64,000 bases of DNA from positions 26,003,802 through 26,067,801 of the forward strand of contig JAKSZU010000005.1 in assembly GCA_026018925.1 (NCBI GenBank), read 5' to 3'. Numbering within the stretch: position 1 is the stretch's first letter; every line of letters starts with the position of its first letter. The notes beneath the pieces were generated by a model. The model worked only from the letters and a program-made list of their open reading frames with translations, did not search any database and was not told the DNA's origin. The DNA comes from Tupaia tana (taxonomy: Eukaryota; Chordata; Mammalia; Scandentia; Tupaiidae). Made by a program: the position numbers and the translations under genes. This document shows, one piece after another, positions 10,390 through 22,740 of the stretch.

Positions 10390-10490
10390 TGTCCTCGGAA
10401 TGCAGGCATTCTTTGGAACAATCGCTTTATTAGAGACAGCCATCCTCTCCGCCCTGTGGTGGCCGCTTCCTGCCTTTTTATGGCCCAGGC
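10390..10490. promoter_or_regulatory. Candidate regulatory element about 2.4 kb upstream of CDX2
   Basis: Contains the inverted repeat GGAATGC-AG-GCATTC (10397-10411; one arm is a good TEAD-type GGAATGC), then GGAACAAT (SOX-like, about 10415-10422), CTTTATTAG (about 10425-10433) and TTTTTATGG (about 10475-10483), the last two resembling CDX sites. Function is inferred; TEAD4 input to CDX2 in trophectoderm is established, but not at this site. Confidence 0.3.
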
Positions 10491-12529
10491 TGCCGGCCAC
10501 TGACTAATTGTCCTGCTTTTCCAGCTGTGTCCCTGTGCTCTGCCCTGAAGAAAGGCTCTGGCCCTGCACACCCAATTCCTTGGCCCCACGGGTCAAACCA
10601 GACCCGAGTGAGCCAGTCCATAGGGAAACCTGAGGCTCATTTTGGGATGCTGGAGCTGGGGGAGAGAAAATCATTGTGAAAACTGATCAGTTTCACTCAT
10701 TGTGAAACGGGCCACTGCAGCAGAAGCCTGGCCTCACCTACCATCCCAGGTCTGAGCTGTTTGGTGAGCACAGAGCTGGTAAAGGATGTCCTTGGACAAG
10801 CTCCTCAGAGTGGAAATGTCCCCCAACATCGAGGTTGCACTCTTAGCCAAAAGAAGGCCCGGTGGAGTCCCTGAAGGTGGGGCGTGGAAGCAGTCAGAGG
10901 GGTAGAAGGAGGCTGGTGGGAAGGGAGCCTGGGTGTCTTCTCACCAGGACAGCCCTTAGCCCCTGGCAGGTTGTTGGCATGAGCCGTCCTTCGGAGGCTG
11001 CTGGGGGAGGGACAGCCCCTCCAGCCTCTGCGCACAGTTGTGTAGCCCTGTGAGAACACAGGAGCCATCTGCAGCAGGGCTGCAGAGGGGGGCTTTCTTA
11101 GTCGGAAGCCCCAGGTGTTGTGGCTTTCCTCGAGCTCCTTGACATGAGCTGAGAACCCCTCGAAAATGACCAGGATGGTGTTCGCAACGCCTGCTGCTGA
11201 CTACCTAAGGCATCTTTCCATTCTGTCCCTCTGTCACCAACTTCACTGTCGAGCCGGTGAAGCCCGCAGCAAATCACTTGGGGGAGACAAATTTGTTCAG
11301 GAAGCTTGGAGCTGAGGTTGCAGAGACTGAAGCTGCAACCTCACAGAGCCAGAGTTAGAGACAACTTTTATGGGTAGGAGAAGTGGAAGAGAGAGATGCA
11401 GGTAAATAAAGCGACAGGAAAACGGCAGGGGCAGCCGTGACCATTTTATCAAAGGGACGTCTCTTTGTTACTGACAGCATAGAGGCCATTCCACATTCCT
11501 CAGAGAGGGTCCAGTCTTCAGGAACCCAGCTGGTGGCAAGGGCTAGGGACACAGGGGTGGGGGAGGTGGGGGCGTGCAGGCAGAAGACAGCCGGAAGGGG
11601 CGGGCTGCCTCACCAGATGAGACACTCCTTAAATCCACAGGTCATTGGCTCCCTCCGTGCTCAAAGGTCTTAGGTGTTTGTTCTGGCCAGGGAGACCCCT
11701 CTCTGCCTGATGTTTGTGCTCCCTAGAAACTGGGGCGCCCAGTGACCCTCATAGCTGAGGCGGAGCAGGCCATCTCTAACTCACTTTAGCATGTGAGTCT
11801 ACTTTATGAATCTAGAAAATGATGCAAACAATGCAGTCCTTCCATATGCCTGTCCTCCCTGGCACAGGAAACCCTCACTCTGCATTGGCCCAAATTCCCA
11901 GGATAATTAAGGAAGAGTGAGCAGAATGTCCTCTGATGAACATTTCCAGCACGGCAGCCGTTTTACTGCTGTGTAAAAACTGCTCAATCTCCATTTAATT
12001 TGGAGTTTAGGGAGTCTTTCAGCCATTGGGCTGGCTCAATGAACAGTCCGCTCCTACAAAGAAAGGCTAATAATGGATGGTTGGACCCCAACACCCCCAC
12101 CCTACCCTGCCAGCGTGCACTCAGCTAACATCTCTGGGAAGGAAATCGATGACAGTGTTCTTTCTGTAGAGGCCACCACCTGCCCAGCCCCATCAGGCCA
12201 CAATGGAGCCCAACATGTTCATAGTGAACAGCAGGGAGGGGCCGCAGCTGCCCACAGCTGCCCAAGCTTCGTTCATTCACAGGAACAGCTGTGTCCTCAC
12301 CCGGGGTGGTGAAGGTTTTTTCTGTCATGCACACTGGGTGTCTGGTCCTTTCTACCTGAGGAAAAGTTTCTGAATTTGCGAGAGGTCACTGGGGACCTCA
12401 AGTTTTACCACTCAGGGACGCGAATGCTGGAGAAGAGGGTAAGGAAAAACAGCCGTTCCTCTTATACCTCTCCCTGGGGCCAAGGGAGGGCCAAGCTTTC
12501 TGATCCAAGGCAGGAACTACATTTTTAAA

Positions 12530-12790
12530 AAAGATCTTTTCTTTGAAAATTTGCTTTCTTTGTGGTAGAACACGTGCATGTTGGAGGGGGGAGAGAGAGA
12601 AAGAGAGAGAGAGAGAGAAGTAAATACCCTGCACAGAGTCTGGTCCCATTCCTCCAGCCCGTCAAATTCTGGGCACTCACATGCAAGGTGTGTTTCAGGC
12701 TGGCCAGCAGGGGTTCGGCTGCAGGGCCGTGCGCACTCCACCTTCTTTTGAGCAGCGCGTTACTGTGTGTCACAGAGCTAGCCCCAAGCA
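12530..12790 (-). repeat. Degenerate SINE-like repeat, third type
   Basis: A-rich edge, a (GA)n run (12590-12618), CCTGCACAGAGTCTGGTCCC, TGTGTTTCAGGCTGGCCAGC and CACAGAGCTAGCCCC. The same order recurs at 53.49-53.72 and 56.66-56.89 kb, so this is a dispersed repeat, distantly like the L-type body. Confidence 0.45.
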
Positions 12791-13339
12791 GGGGATACAT
12801 TTTTTTTTCTGATCCTTTATCTAAAGTTTCAGGATAGGAGATAATATTTGAGTATAGAAATCTGGTTTTGCTTACTGGGTGAAAGTTACACGAATAAGTA
12901 GTAATTTCCCATTTTCTTCTTTTCTTCTGAAATTATAGTCAGTGGAACTGCTAGGTCACTGTGTGATGCATTCTAATTCTGTGTAGGGGATGAGCACACA
13001 TAATGATTTAAATCCCTGAGAGAGAGATTTAGGAGGTTCATGGATCTGTGCCCCTACTGAAGTGGGGCTCCCCCCCGCAGGAAACTGCTTGATGTGAGGG
13101 AGAGCCAGTCCAGTGATACCCACGTGACTTCGATGTGGAGAGCCTCAATCAGCATTTGTTCACTCACCATTGCCGGGTGCATGGAATGACCTTTGTTTAT
13201 GGTATGAAAATATGTTCCTAGGAAGCCCTGCAGAGTAAGTTTTCGATGGGTTTGGGAAACAGCTCAGATAAAGTTTCACTTCTCCTTGAGTCATGGGGCT
13301 CACTTTCCTAGATAGGACCTAGGGGTCTTCGAGTCTGTA

Positions 13340-13425
13340 TAACCCATCTGATAAAGAAGAATCTGAGGCTCGGATAGGTTTGGTGAGTTTTCCAAGGTTA
13401 CACAGACAATCGTGCAAGTCCTTAA
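13340..13425 (-). repeat. MIR relic
   Basis: CCCATCTGATAAAGAAGAAT, CTGAGGCTCGGATAGG and CCAAGGTTACACAGACAAT match the conserved MIR core in reverse orientation. Confidence 0.6.
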
Positions 13426-16400
13426 AATGAAATGAGCGATGGTGTGCAGTCTTTGCAAGCCATAGTAGTCTTTTGTAGATGTAAATTACACATGGCTGCT
13501 AGGGCTAGTCTGGAAACACGTGTCGCATCCCTGACACAAAGTCGACTAGTATGACTCAGGGAATCAAAGCTGGCCACTTCTCCCCCCCACACACCCAAGT
13601 AGTACCAGAGCAGGTTCTGCAGCTGCTGCAGTTCTGACCACTGTCCACTTTCTGTTCACTCCTCCAGTTCACTGACAAGCCCACCTGCAGTGTATTAGTT
13701 TATTGGATGTTGAATTTTCCATAAATTCCATCTTAGATCCACCCCCCCCCCCCAGTTACAAAGAAGATATCCATCTACTGTACCTTTTGTCTCACGTCTC
13801 ACGGAAGATTGTTTTTGAAAAGAACGCTGTTGTTTTGGGATCAGAACTGATACCTCGTTTCCACGTGGAAATGTGTCACATCTAAATCGAATAAAGATAT
13901 GCACAGAATTTGCGTGTGGCTTTTCCCCCTCCTTTCTTACTAGGCAGTGTTTGTGGACCATCCTGGGTAAAGGGAAAGGAGGCCCTGTTCAGTGTCCCAG
14001 CTGCATAGGGGAGGGATAGGGCAGATTCAGCGACTCCGGAATCCTCGCGGGAGTTCCTCCATCGATCCTTGGCTCCAAGCGAAGTCTGACTGGGCTTGGG
14101 TATTTCATTTCAAAGGGACGTGAAGAGCAGGGAAGCAGTCTCCACCCCCTGAGTGTGTGGATGGGATGTCGGGTTACAGAAATTGAAATCGGCCCCTAGC
14201 CTTCCCATTCAGCATTGCTGCCAACGTGGCGAGCAATTCCTTTTTTAAAACAAATGAATAAGTAAAATATTAAGCCTTCATTCTGGAATCTGCACTGGCC
14301 ACCTATGTGCCCCTGATGCTGCAGCCACCGCCCAGAGCCTGTGTGTGTGTGTGTGGGGGGGGCCCAGTTGGCGGCCACGGTCCTTACCCTTACGGCTGGG
14401 ATTTGTCTCCCGCATCCTGCGCCCCAGAGGCAGAAACGAGATATTATCTCGGCCCACCAAGGCCAGCCAAAGTCCAGAGCATGTCCGTGTTTGAGCCAAG
14501 AAGTGGCCAGAGAAAGCTGTCCTGCCAGACATTGGCAACTACAGGTGATGACCAGCTGAAGGGACAGCCTCCATCTCTTCCATCCCTGCGAAGGGAAGAA
14601 GAGCCACCAGTGGCTTTGCCTGCTCCCTTTCTCAGCCCAGTGCCAATGTCCGGGTCTGCCCTCACTTCACTGGGGTGTCTTTGGAAGAGGCACGGCTGCA
14701 GCCTGCAGTCTGTCCCCTCATCCTTTGAAATGAGCAGATTCAGCACCTGCCCCGCTGGTACCCCTTCCCGCAGGAACAATTCCCCCACACACAAGCTTTG
14801 AACTGTTGAAATGTCGTGGTGTAATTGAAGACACCGGGTCATCCCTGAGACGACTACACTAGCAGTCAGGATACCTCTGAGAATCTTGCCTTGGTGGGCT
14901 GCGTAAAACGTTGATGAGTCCATTTATGTAAGGAGCCCAGCCTCTGCATTTGGGGATCCAGCTACCCAAGGTGGGTTTATCCAGGGTTGGAAGACATGCC
15001 TTGAGTGCAATGGGTTATTTTGAGTCTCAGTCGCAAGCAGCAGGTTTTGCTGGGTGTCAGGAAGTCCCCCAAGTTACCCTGACTCCGGGGAGTCAGGTGT
15101 GTCGCTCCAGGCCCATGGCCTCAGGCCTCAGAGTACAGGAACTGAGTCACCCAGTTTCCCTCTGTTGTGTGTACCTGGTGCTCCTACACCCAGAGAAGGT
15201 GCCTCAGCACAGGCCAGGGACTCGGGGTGCAGCTTGTCTCCCTGACACCTGCCCGGTCATCAGCTTCTCTTGCCTTCACCCTTCCTACTAGCAGGGAACA
15301 CTGTAGGATGGCAAAGGGTAAGGACTTCCTTGGCTGTAATTCCTAGTGCTCCAGAAGTGATTGCTTCTGTGGAATACCAGTACCAGAACCAAAGGTGTGC
15401 CTTCGCGGCCCTCTGTGGGAAGATTTGCTTTCCTTGCGGCTGGGGCCGCCATGGCTGCCGGCAACCCAAAACAGGGTTGGTAACTCATGGAAGCTCTTGT
15501 CTTCCAAAGGGCCAACGCTGCCTCCATCTCTTACCCTCTCTGCTGGGGAGGACAGGGATGGTTCAGCCGGGACCTAAGTATTACTTGCTGAGGTCCATTA
15601 CACCTCCCCTGAGAGGGAAGAGGGAGAGACGAAGGTGACTGTGGGGCCTGCAAGCCCCATGGCTGACAAGCTCCTTAGAGCGGACCTACTCTGTCTGGAA
15701 AGATTTCTACGGGAACGGATTTTCCTCCACTTTATCAGTACTGCAGAGTCCAGTGCATCCAGCCCTCTGCCTGATGAAAATTATTATTATTAAAATAACT
15801 GATGGGCTTCCGGGGACAGTTGAATCAATCTGCAAGAACTGACTTTCAGGAAAAACAGGGGCCGCTGTTCCAGACCTTCGGGCTGTCCAGCGTGGAAGTC
15901 CCCGTCAGCCCGCAACTATTTTCACCCTTATGAGGAAGGGCTGCAGTTACTCTGCCGGTTCCCACAGGGCGCCTTGGCCCGCTGGCCCTTCCACCCGGCT
16001 CTCCCCTGCCTACAGCCAGCAGCTACTCCGCCGCCCCCTCCCACGCCTTTCCCCGCGCCCCGGACCCAGGCCACGCTTTGCTTTGCTAGCTCGGGCTCCA
16101 CAGACCGAGAAAACCACTTCCGCCCACATGTAAACGTCTAGAGCAGTCAACGAGGTGAGAAAACAAAAACAAAAAAAAAAAACAAACAGACAAACCGCTG
16201 TGGAATAAAAGATTCCTTTCCCGTCGGTTTTGCTTTGCAGCTCCGGCTTAACAGAGAAGGGTGCGGAGCCGAGAGCTGGGTAAGCGCTTTGGAATCCACA
16301 AAGGCTGACGGTCTGCAGGCCGCAAAGGGAGTGAAGAATTGAAGCAGTGAGCTGGATAAATCGGGGGCAAAGCCCTACACCAGACAGATATTTTGGCAAC

Positions 16401-16578
16401 GCGTGCGCGTGTGGGCGGATCGACAAAAGGGCTCATTACTCGTATGATTGCCTCAATTCTCCATCTCCTTTGTGGACGCGGTGAGGCCGGAGTCGGCCTC
16501 CCGACCTGGGCGCACAGGACCCGGCCGCGTCCCCAGCGCATCTCGCGGAGCGTCCAAGGTCCCCGGCCCGTGCCGCAG

Positions 16579-16925
16579 CTACAGCCGGGCTGGATCGGCG
16601 CCGAGGAGGTCGGCGAGGCGCAGGTGGCCGATCTTCTTCACCTCTCCCAGGGCGGTGCGCAGCTCCTGCGCGGGCGGGCAGTGCAGGCGGCGCGCGAGCT
16701 CGCGTAGCACGGCCGCCCTGTCGCTGAGGCGCGCGGCGAGCACGAAGGGGAAGCCGAAGCGCGCGCGGTACTGTGCGTTGAGCTTGGCCAGCTGCAGCCG
16801 CTCCTCCGCGCCCAGGCTCGTCAGGCCGGCGCCGCTCTGCTCCCGCCGCGACTCGGCTGTAAGCGTGCCCTGCTGCAGCTCTCGGCCCGCCAGGTCCGGA
16901 TGGCAGCGCAGGATGCCCTCCTGGC
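16579..16925 (-). CDS. URAD: URAD coding exon 2
   Basis: Acceptor CTCCGCAG|GCCAGGAGG, joining exon 1 through a split glycine codon. It encodes GQEGILRCHPDLAG to the C-terminal ARL, stop TAG at 16579-16581. Strongly CpG-rich (about 16450-17060), which produces long meaningless frames on the other strand. Confidence 0.95.
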
Positions 16926-19163
16926 CTGCGGAGAAGCACGGACACACAGGAGCGCGTCACCGCGCCTGCTCGGCGCCGCCGGCGAGAGGACGCGCAGGGC
17001 TGTGTGCTGCGCACTTGGCGGGGTCGCGGCCGCCAGGACCCGGCCAGCCCCCAGCCCACCCGGTCGGGAAGAAATTGTGGAGGGGAAGCAGGGTCCCCAG
17101 GCGGTGCTGAGCTGGCGGCGTTGGGGCACCCATTGCGTTCGCCCCTCCAGCAAGTCCTGAACCTCGCGCCCCTTAGTCCCCGCTACATTCGGTTGCTACC
17201 AGGGCCAGAAGTTAGGGGGGCGGGGACGGGAAGTGACAGGTTTGTCCTTTGAGACCTTGAGGCTAGGAGAGACGAGGGGAAAGAGGGCAGCCGCGGAGGC
17301 TCGGAATTTATGACTCGCTCGGGAGGGAGCAGGGAAGCGATAAGAAGCCTGAGCATTTCATATCTTTTCAAAGTCCTTTGCTCTCAGGGGGGCTTTGAAG
17401 TCGAAAGGGGCCGAACTCAAGAACCTGAAGACTTCCTGCAAAAGCCCTGGAATGGATTTCGTTCTGCTCCAAAGGAGAGGAGCAGGGGCGGGTGGATTCA
17501 TAAGGATAACATCTATGGGGTTTGGCAAATAGATGGCCAGGATTTTGTGACCCTAAGTGTGAGTTCTGGGTTTCTGGAACCAGGCAAAGAGCCTCGCAGA
17601 TGATTAACTGCAAGGAAAACCCATTTCCAGCCGGAATTCCACAGCCCTTTGTATGAAAGTGGCTTTCCTCTTTTCAGGAAAATTGCACTCACTATCAACC
17701 CCTCCAGGGCCTTATTCTCCTCCTCCGACTACAGACTCCCCCCTCCCCCCCCCCCCCCCCCCCCCAGCCTGCAGAGAATAACATTTTCTTGGAAGGTGTC
17801 TCTGTGTTTTCCTAGGTCTAAATTTGGAAAGCTCTGGGATGATAATACCAGAGATTTTCAGTGCTAACTGGGGGGCCCATCCCTGAGCCCAGCCAATCAT
17901 TTTGCTTAGTTCTCTAAAGAGAAAATTGGAATCCTGGGGGCTGGGCAGGATTTGAGATAGTTAAGCTGGGAGCTCTGCTCTGTGAAATGGGGGTAATGGC
18001 ATTTAACTTGCTGAGTCGTTGTGAGGATTAGAGCCCATTCATTTCCCTGAAGCACAGTGTTTAATGCCCAGTAAACATAAACAGTCATTATTATGAATCG
18101 TGGTAAATCCCAGTGGAGCTGGACTGAGGTGCCACATGAAATACCTGTTTTTTTCCCAGAGTAATTGTCTCTGGTGCAGGGAGCAGGTGTGAGGTTCTAT
18201 TAGAAAGGGGGAGCATTTAAATCACTCTGGAATAAACGATTCATTGATAAAGCTGAAAAGATAAACCACCCTTTAATTATGGTGCAACCTCTTCTTCCTC
18301 ACGCCTTATATTTTCTTCCCAATAAAAGGATTGTTGGGGAGCCAGCAGGTGGTGTGGTGGTTAAGGGTGCTAGAATCCCACATGGCTGATCATGGTTCAA
18401 GTCCCAGACCTGGCAGCTTGCTTTCTCACTTTCCCTCTCTATCTCTCATTCTGTCCCTTTCTGATCAAATATAAATAAATAGATAAATAAATTTAAATAA
18501 AATAATAATTAAAAGATGGTTGGGGTTGAGTCATATATAACTTATGGCCCATTGTTTTGAAGGGTAGAGAAAACTGGGGTAACTTCTCTTATATAAGAGA
18601 GGATTCAGCAGGGCCAGCAGGTGGTGTGATGATTAAGGGCACTGGACTTCCACACAGCCAACCGTGGTTCGAGTCCTAGATCTGGTGGCTTGCTTTCCCA
18701 CTTTCTCTTCCTCTCTCTCTGGTCAAATTAAAATAAATAAATAATTATTTTATTTGAACTTTATTATTCATTTATTTATTTTAACATGATCAGAGAGTGA
18801 CAGAGTGAGAGAGGAAGAGAGAGAGAAGGTAAGAAAGCAAGCCACTAGGCCCAAGACTTGAACTGTGATTAGCCATGAGGGAGTTCAGTGCCATCAGCCA
18901 CAATGCCACTTGCTGGTCCCAATAGTGTAATGACTATGTTGCTGGACTCCCATGTAGTCAATTACAGTTCGAGTCCCAGACCCGGTGGCTTAAATTTACA
19001 CGCCAAGCACATGTGCATGTGCCCAAGATCCTGAGAGGAGAATGGAGGAGAAGGGATTGTGCATGGCCACCTCCCCCATGGGGGTGATTTCTTGCTCCCT
19101 GTCTCTCTGTCTGTCTCTTTTTGGCAAGTGCAGGCACCCTATAGCAAAAATCTCTCCAAAAAG

Positions 19164-19194
<31 letters not shown>

Positions 19195-21224
19195 TAGGAT
19201 TCAGGGCCAGCAAGCGGCATGTTGGACTCCCACATGGCTGACTGCAGTTGGGTCTCCGACCTGGCCGCTTGAAAATTACTCAGGGCCGGTGCATGCATGC
19301 CCAAAATCCCAGGAAGGAGGAGAATGGAAAAGGGGTTAGGGTGTGGCTATCCCCCAGGGGGGGTGATTGCTCTCTCTTTCCCTCTCTTTGTCTTTCTCTG
19401 GAGAGTACATGCATCATAGTGCCAAAAACCTTTAAAAAGAGAGAGAGAGAGGATTCAGCCAGGGATTAGAAAGGATTAGATAGGGCCAGCAGGTGGTGTA
19501 GTGCTAAAGGCCTGGACTCCGCACTCTGTGGACCAGTGACTTGAAATTCATGACGATGGCCTGTTAGTGTGTGCCCAAAATCCCCAGAGGAGAATAGAGA
19601 AGGGATTCCAGCAGGCCATCCCCCCCTGGGAGGTGTTTTTTCACTTCTGTCTCTCCAGCAAGCTCAGGCCCCCATAGCAAACATCTCTCTCTCCTAAAAA
19701 GGATGGATGACCTTCCTAGGGCCACTCAACTGACAGTACTTGGACCTTCAACACCAAATCTCAGGCTCCTTCATGGCATCTGCTGCCCCATGCAAAATTA
19801 AGGGGAGTTCAAAATGCAGCTCATGTCACCAATAATCACACCCTTCTAACACCCCCATTTTTAGGCTCCCTTTCATAGATGCTGTGCCCCTGGGCCACTG
19901 CAAACAGAGGTTCTTTCCCCTGCCCAGTGGTGCGAAAATATGGGTGTTAAATTCCCCACCTGGAGAAGCGGCTCCAGCCCCGGGCTAGGGGCTGGCCTGC
20001 CACGCGGCTGCTTGCCAATCTTGGGGGAAATCAGGTTGCTGACACGGAGCCTGCCGGTCCAGATCCCCTCTGCACTCACCCAGCCTGGGACGGCGCTGGG
20101 CCCTGACTGCCAGGAAAGGGAAACTGCTATATCTAGGTGGGTTTGCTGGGCCAGGACCCAGATGACAGCCCCCCTTGCTGACAAATTCAGACTTTGGAAA
20201 CAGACTCTCTACTCCCTTTCCTGATTCGGAGGCGCCCCTTCCTCGCTATTTCTTACTCTCTAGAAGAGGAGTCTGAGCTGCTGCGGAGGAAGTGGTTACT
20301 GTGGAAGGCGGGGTATGGGTATCTGCCCGCATACACCCTCCTACCGACTCTCGCGCTGGCTGCAGAGCAATGCCAACTTACGCACGCACAGCAGATCTGC
20401 CTCCTGCCCTTCAGGCCCCTGCAGTTGTTTCTCAGTCCCTTGGGGTTTATCTCTCCTCTTGAAAACCTCTGGCGGTTAAGAGAGGCAGGCTGAGAAAAAT
20501 GCCCAGCAAAGGGCAGAAGAAAAGAAATTAAAAGGGAACTGGAAGTTGCACACACGCGCATGAGCTTGCGCACGTCAGACGCGCCTCACCAGAAAGTGCC
20601 GGGACTCCTGCGGAGGATGTTAGCTCGGGAGACACAGAGCCTACCTCTTCCTGCCAAAGAGGTCACCTCCATTGCTCCATGCCACCAATCCCTTGAATCT
20701 GCAGAGGGTGGTGCCAATCCCACCTGCCTGTGCGTCAGACCCAGATCCCTGTGAAGTTATGCCCCCAAGGTACTACCGACTGTGGCTGGAAATCCCAGCG
20801 GGGGGGACCAAAGATTGTGGGGATACTTGCCATCTCCTGCCTCCAGTCCTGAGGGTCCTCCGACTTGGACCACCTGGACCCACCTGCTAGCCCCAAGGTG
20901 ATCATCTTTCAAGAAGGAGGGAGCCTCAACCAGAGGCTAAGAAGGTGAGAAAGGGGACCAGCAGTTAGCATAATGGCTATGTCGCTGGACTCCCACATAG
21001 TCGACCACGATTGGAGTCCCGACCGCCCGCAATTCGAGTCCCGGACCCGGCGGCTTAAACTCACGCCGGGCACGTGCCCGTGCGTGCCCAAGATCCCAAG
21101 AGGAGAATGGAGGAGAAGGGATTGCAGCGTGGCCATCCCCCCTGGGGGGTGATTTCTCGCTTTCTATCTCTCTGTCTCTCTCTGTCTGTCTGGCAAGCGC
21201 ACTCGCCCTATAGCAAAAACCTCT

Positions 21225-21263
<39 letters not shown>

Positions 21264-22687
21264 AGGTGAGAAAGAAGAGGACAGAGGGCAGCAGGTGGCG
21301 TGGTGGTTCAGGCGCTGGACTCCCATATGACTGACTGTGGCTCAAGTCCTGGACCTGGTGTCTTGCTTTCTCACCTTCCTTCTCTTTCTCCATCTGTCTC
21401 TGGTGTTGTACGTGCCCTATAGCAATGTTTTTTCTTTTAGAGGTCTTTGTCATAGGGCACATGTGCTTGCTGGAGAGAGAAACAGAGACAGTGAGAAGGA
21501 AAGTGAGAAATCATCCCCCCCACCCCAGGAGGGATGGCCACACACAATTCCTTGTCCTCCATTCTCCTTTTGGGATCTTGGGCACACCTGCACACATGCC
21601 TGGTGTGAGTTTCAAGTCACAGGATCTGGGACTTGAACTGCGGTCAGCTATGTGGAAGTTCAGTGACATGACCACTACACCATCTGCTGGCCCTGCCCTA
21701 TAGCAAATTTTAAAATAATAATAAATAAAATAAAAGAAGCTTAAAAGATGATCATCACTTGCCTTTTTCTTTTAAAAATATTTAAAATTGATTATTATTT
21801 TTAAATTTGACCAGAGAGAGACACACACAGAGAGAGATGGAAAGTGAGAAGGCAAGTGTCCAAGTCCAGGATTCAAACCGTGGTCAGCCAGGTGGGAGTC
21901 CAGCACCTCAACTATCAAGCCACCTGCCTGTCCCTCTTTTCCTTTTGTTAGACAGGGTCTCTATGTTGTGATCTTCCTGCCTCAGCCTCCTGAGTAGCTG
22001 GGACTACAGGTGCATGCCATGGGCTCTTAGGGTGGGCAGAATGGAACCCGGGCCTCCATGTGGCCTCAGCCTGCCCCAGGCAGCAGCATCTCCTGGGGTG
22101 GAAGACCGTGACCGGGCCATCATGTGCCTTTGGAGACACCACTCACCTACTTTCATCTTGCTCCGCTAGATCACCAGCACTGATGCCCCCAAAACCCCAC
22201 ACCCCCTTCCCACCTTTATACTAGGGTCTAAGGCTCTAAGGGAGTGGGTCTAGCTTTACGCACTTAAATGCCATCAATTCTTCCATTACACCTTGCCCTA
22301 CCTTAGTCCTTAGCTTTCCACCGAGTTCTTTTCTTATAATCCAACTAAGCAGTTCAATTATTTTACTTATTATTATCACTTTTTAGAGGTTTTTGCCTTG
22401 GGGCATGTGTATTCACCAGAGACAGAGAGACAGAGACAGTGAGAGGGAAAGTGAGAAATCGCCCCCTGGGGGGAATGACCACACTGCAATCTCTTCTCCT
22501 CCATTCTCTTCCCAGGACCTTGGGCACACGCACGCATGCACCTGGCATGATTTTTGAGCCACTGGGTCCAGGACTCGAACAGCGGTTGGCCATGTGGGAG
22601 TCCAGCGGCCTAACCTCTATGCTGTCTACTGGCTCCTATGGTCCACCATGTGGGAGTCCAGTGCCTTAACTACCAAACCACCTGCCA

Positions 22688-22740
<53 letters not shown>

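Larger units (their letters stand above)
8441..16578. other. CDX2-URAD intergenic region
   Basis: About 8.1 kb without a recognisable gene. It holds old MIR relics, one degenerate repeat at 12.53-12.79 kb, small C- and GT-runs (about 13740-13753, 14340-14352) and the candidate elements listed. Scattered open frames have no recognisable domain. Its low SINE content contrasts with the DNA right of 18.3 kb. Confidence 0.6.

Noticed and set aside
16436-17160. Long frames overlapping URAD exon 2
   Set aside because: Shadows caused by high GC; only the URAD frame matches a known protein and joins a second exon.
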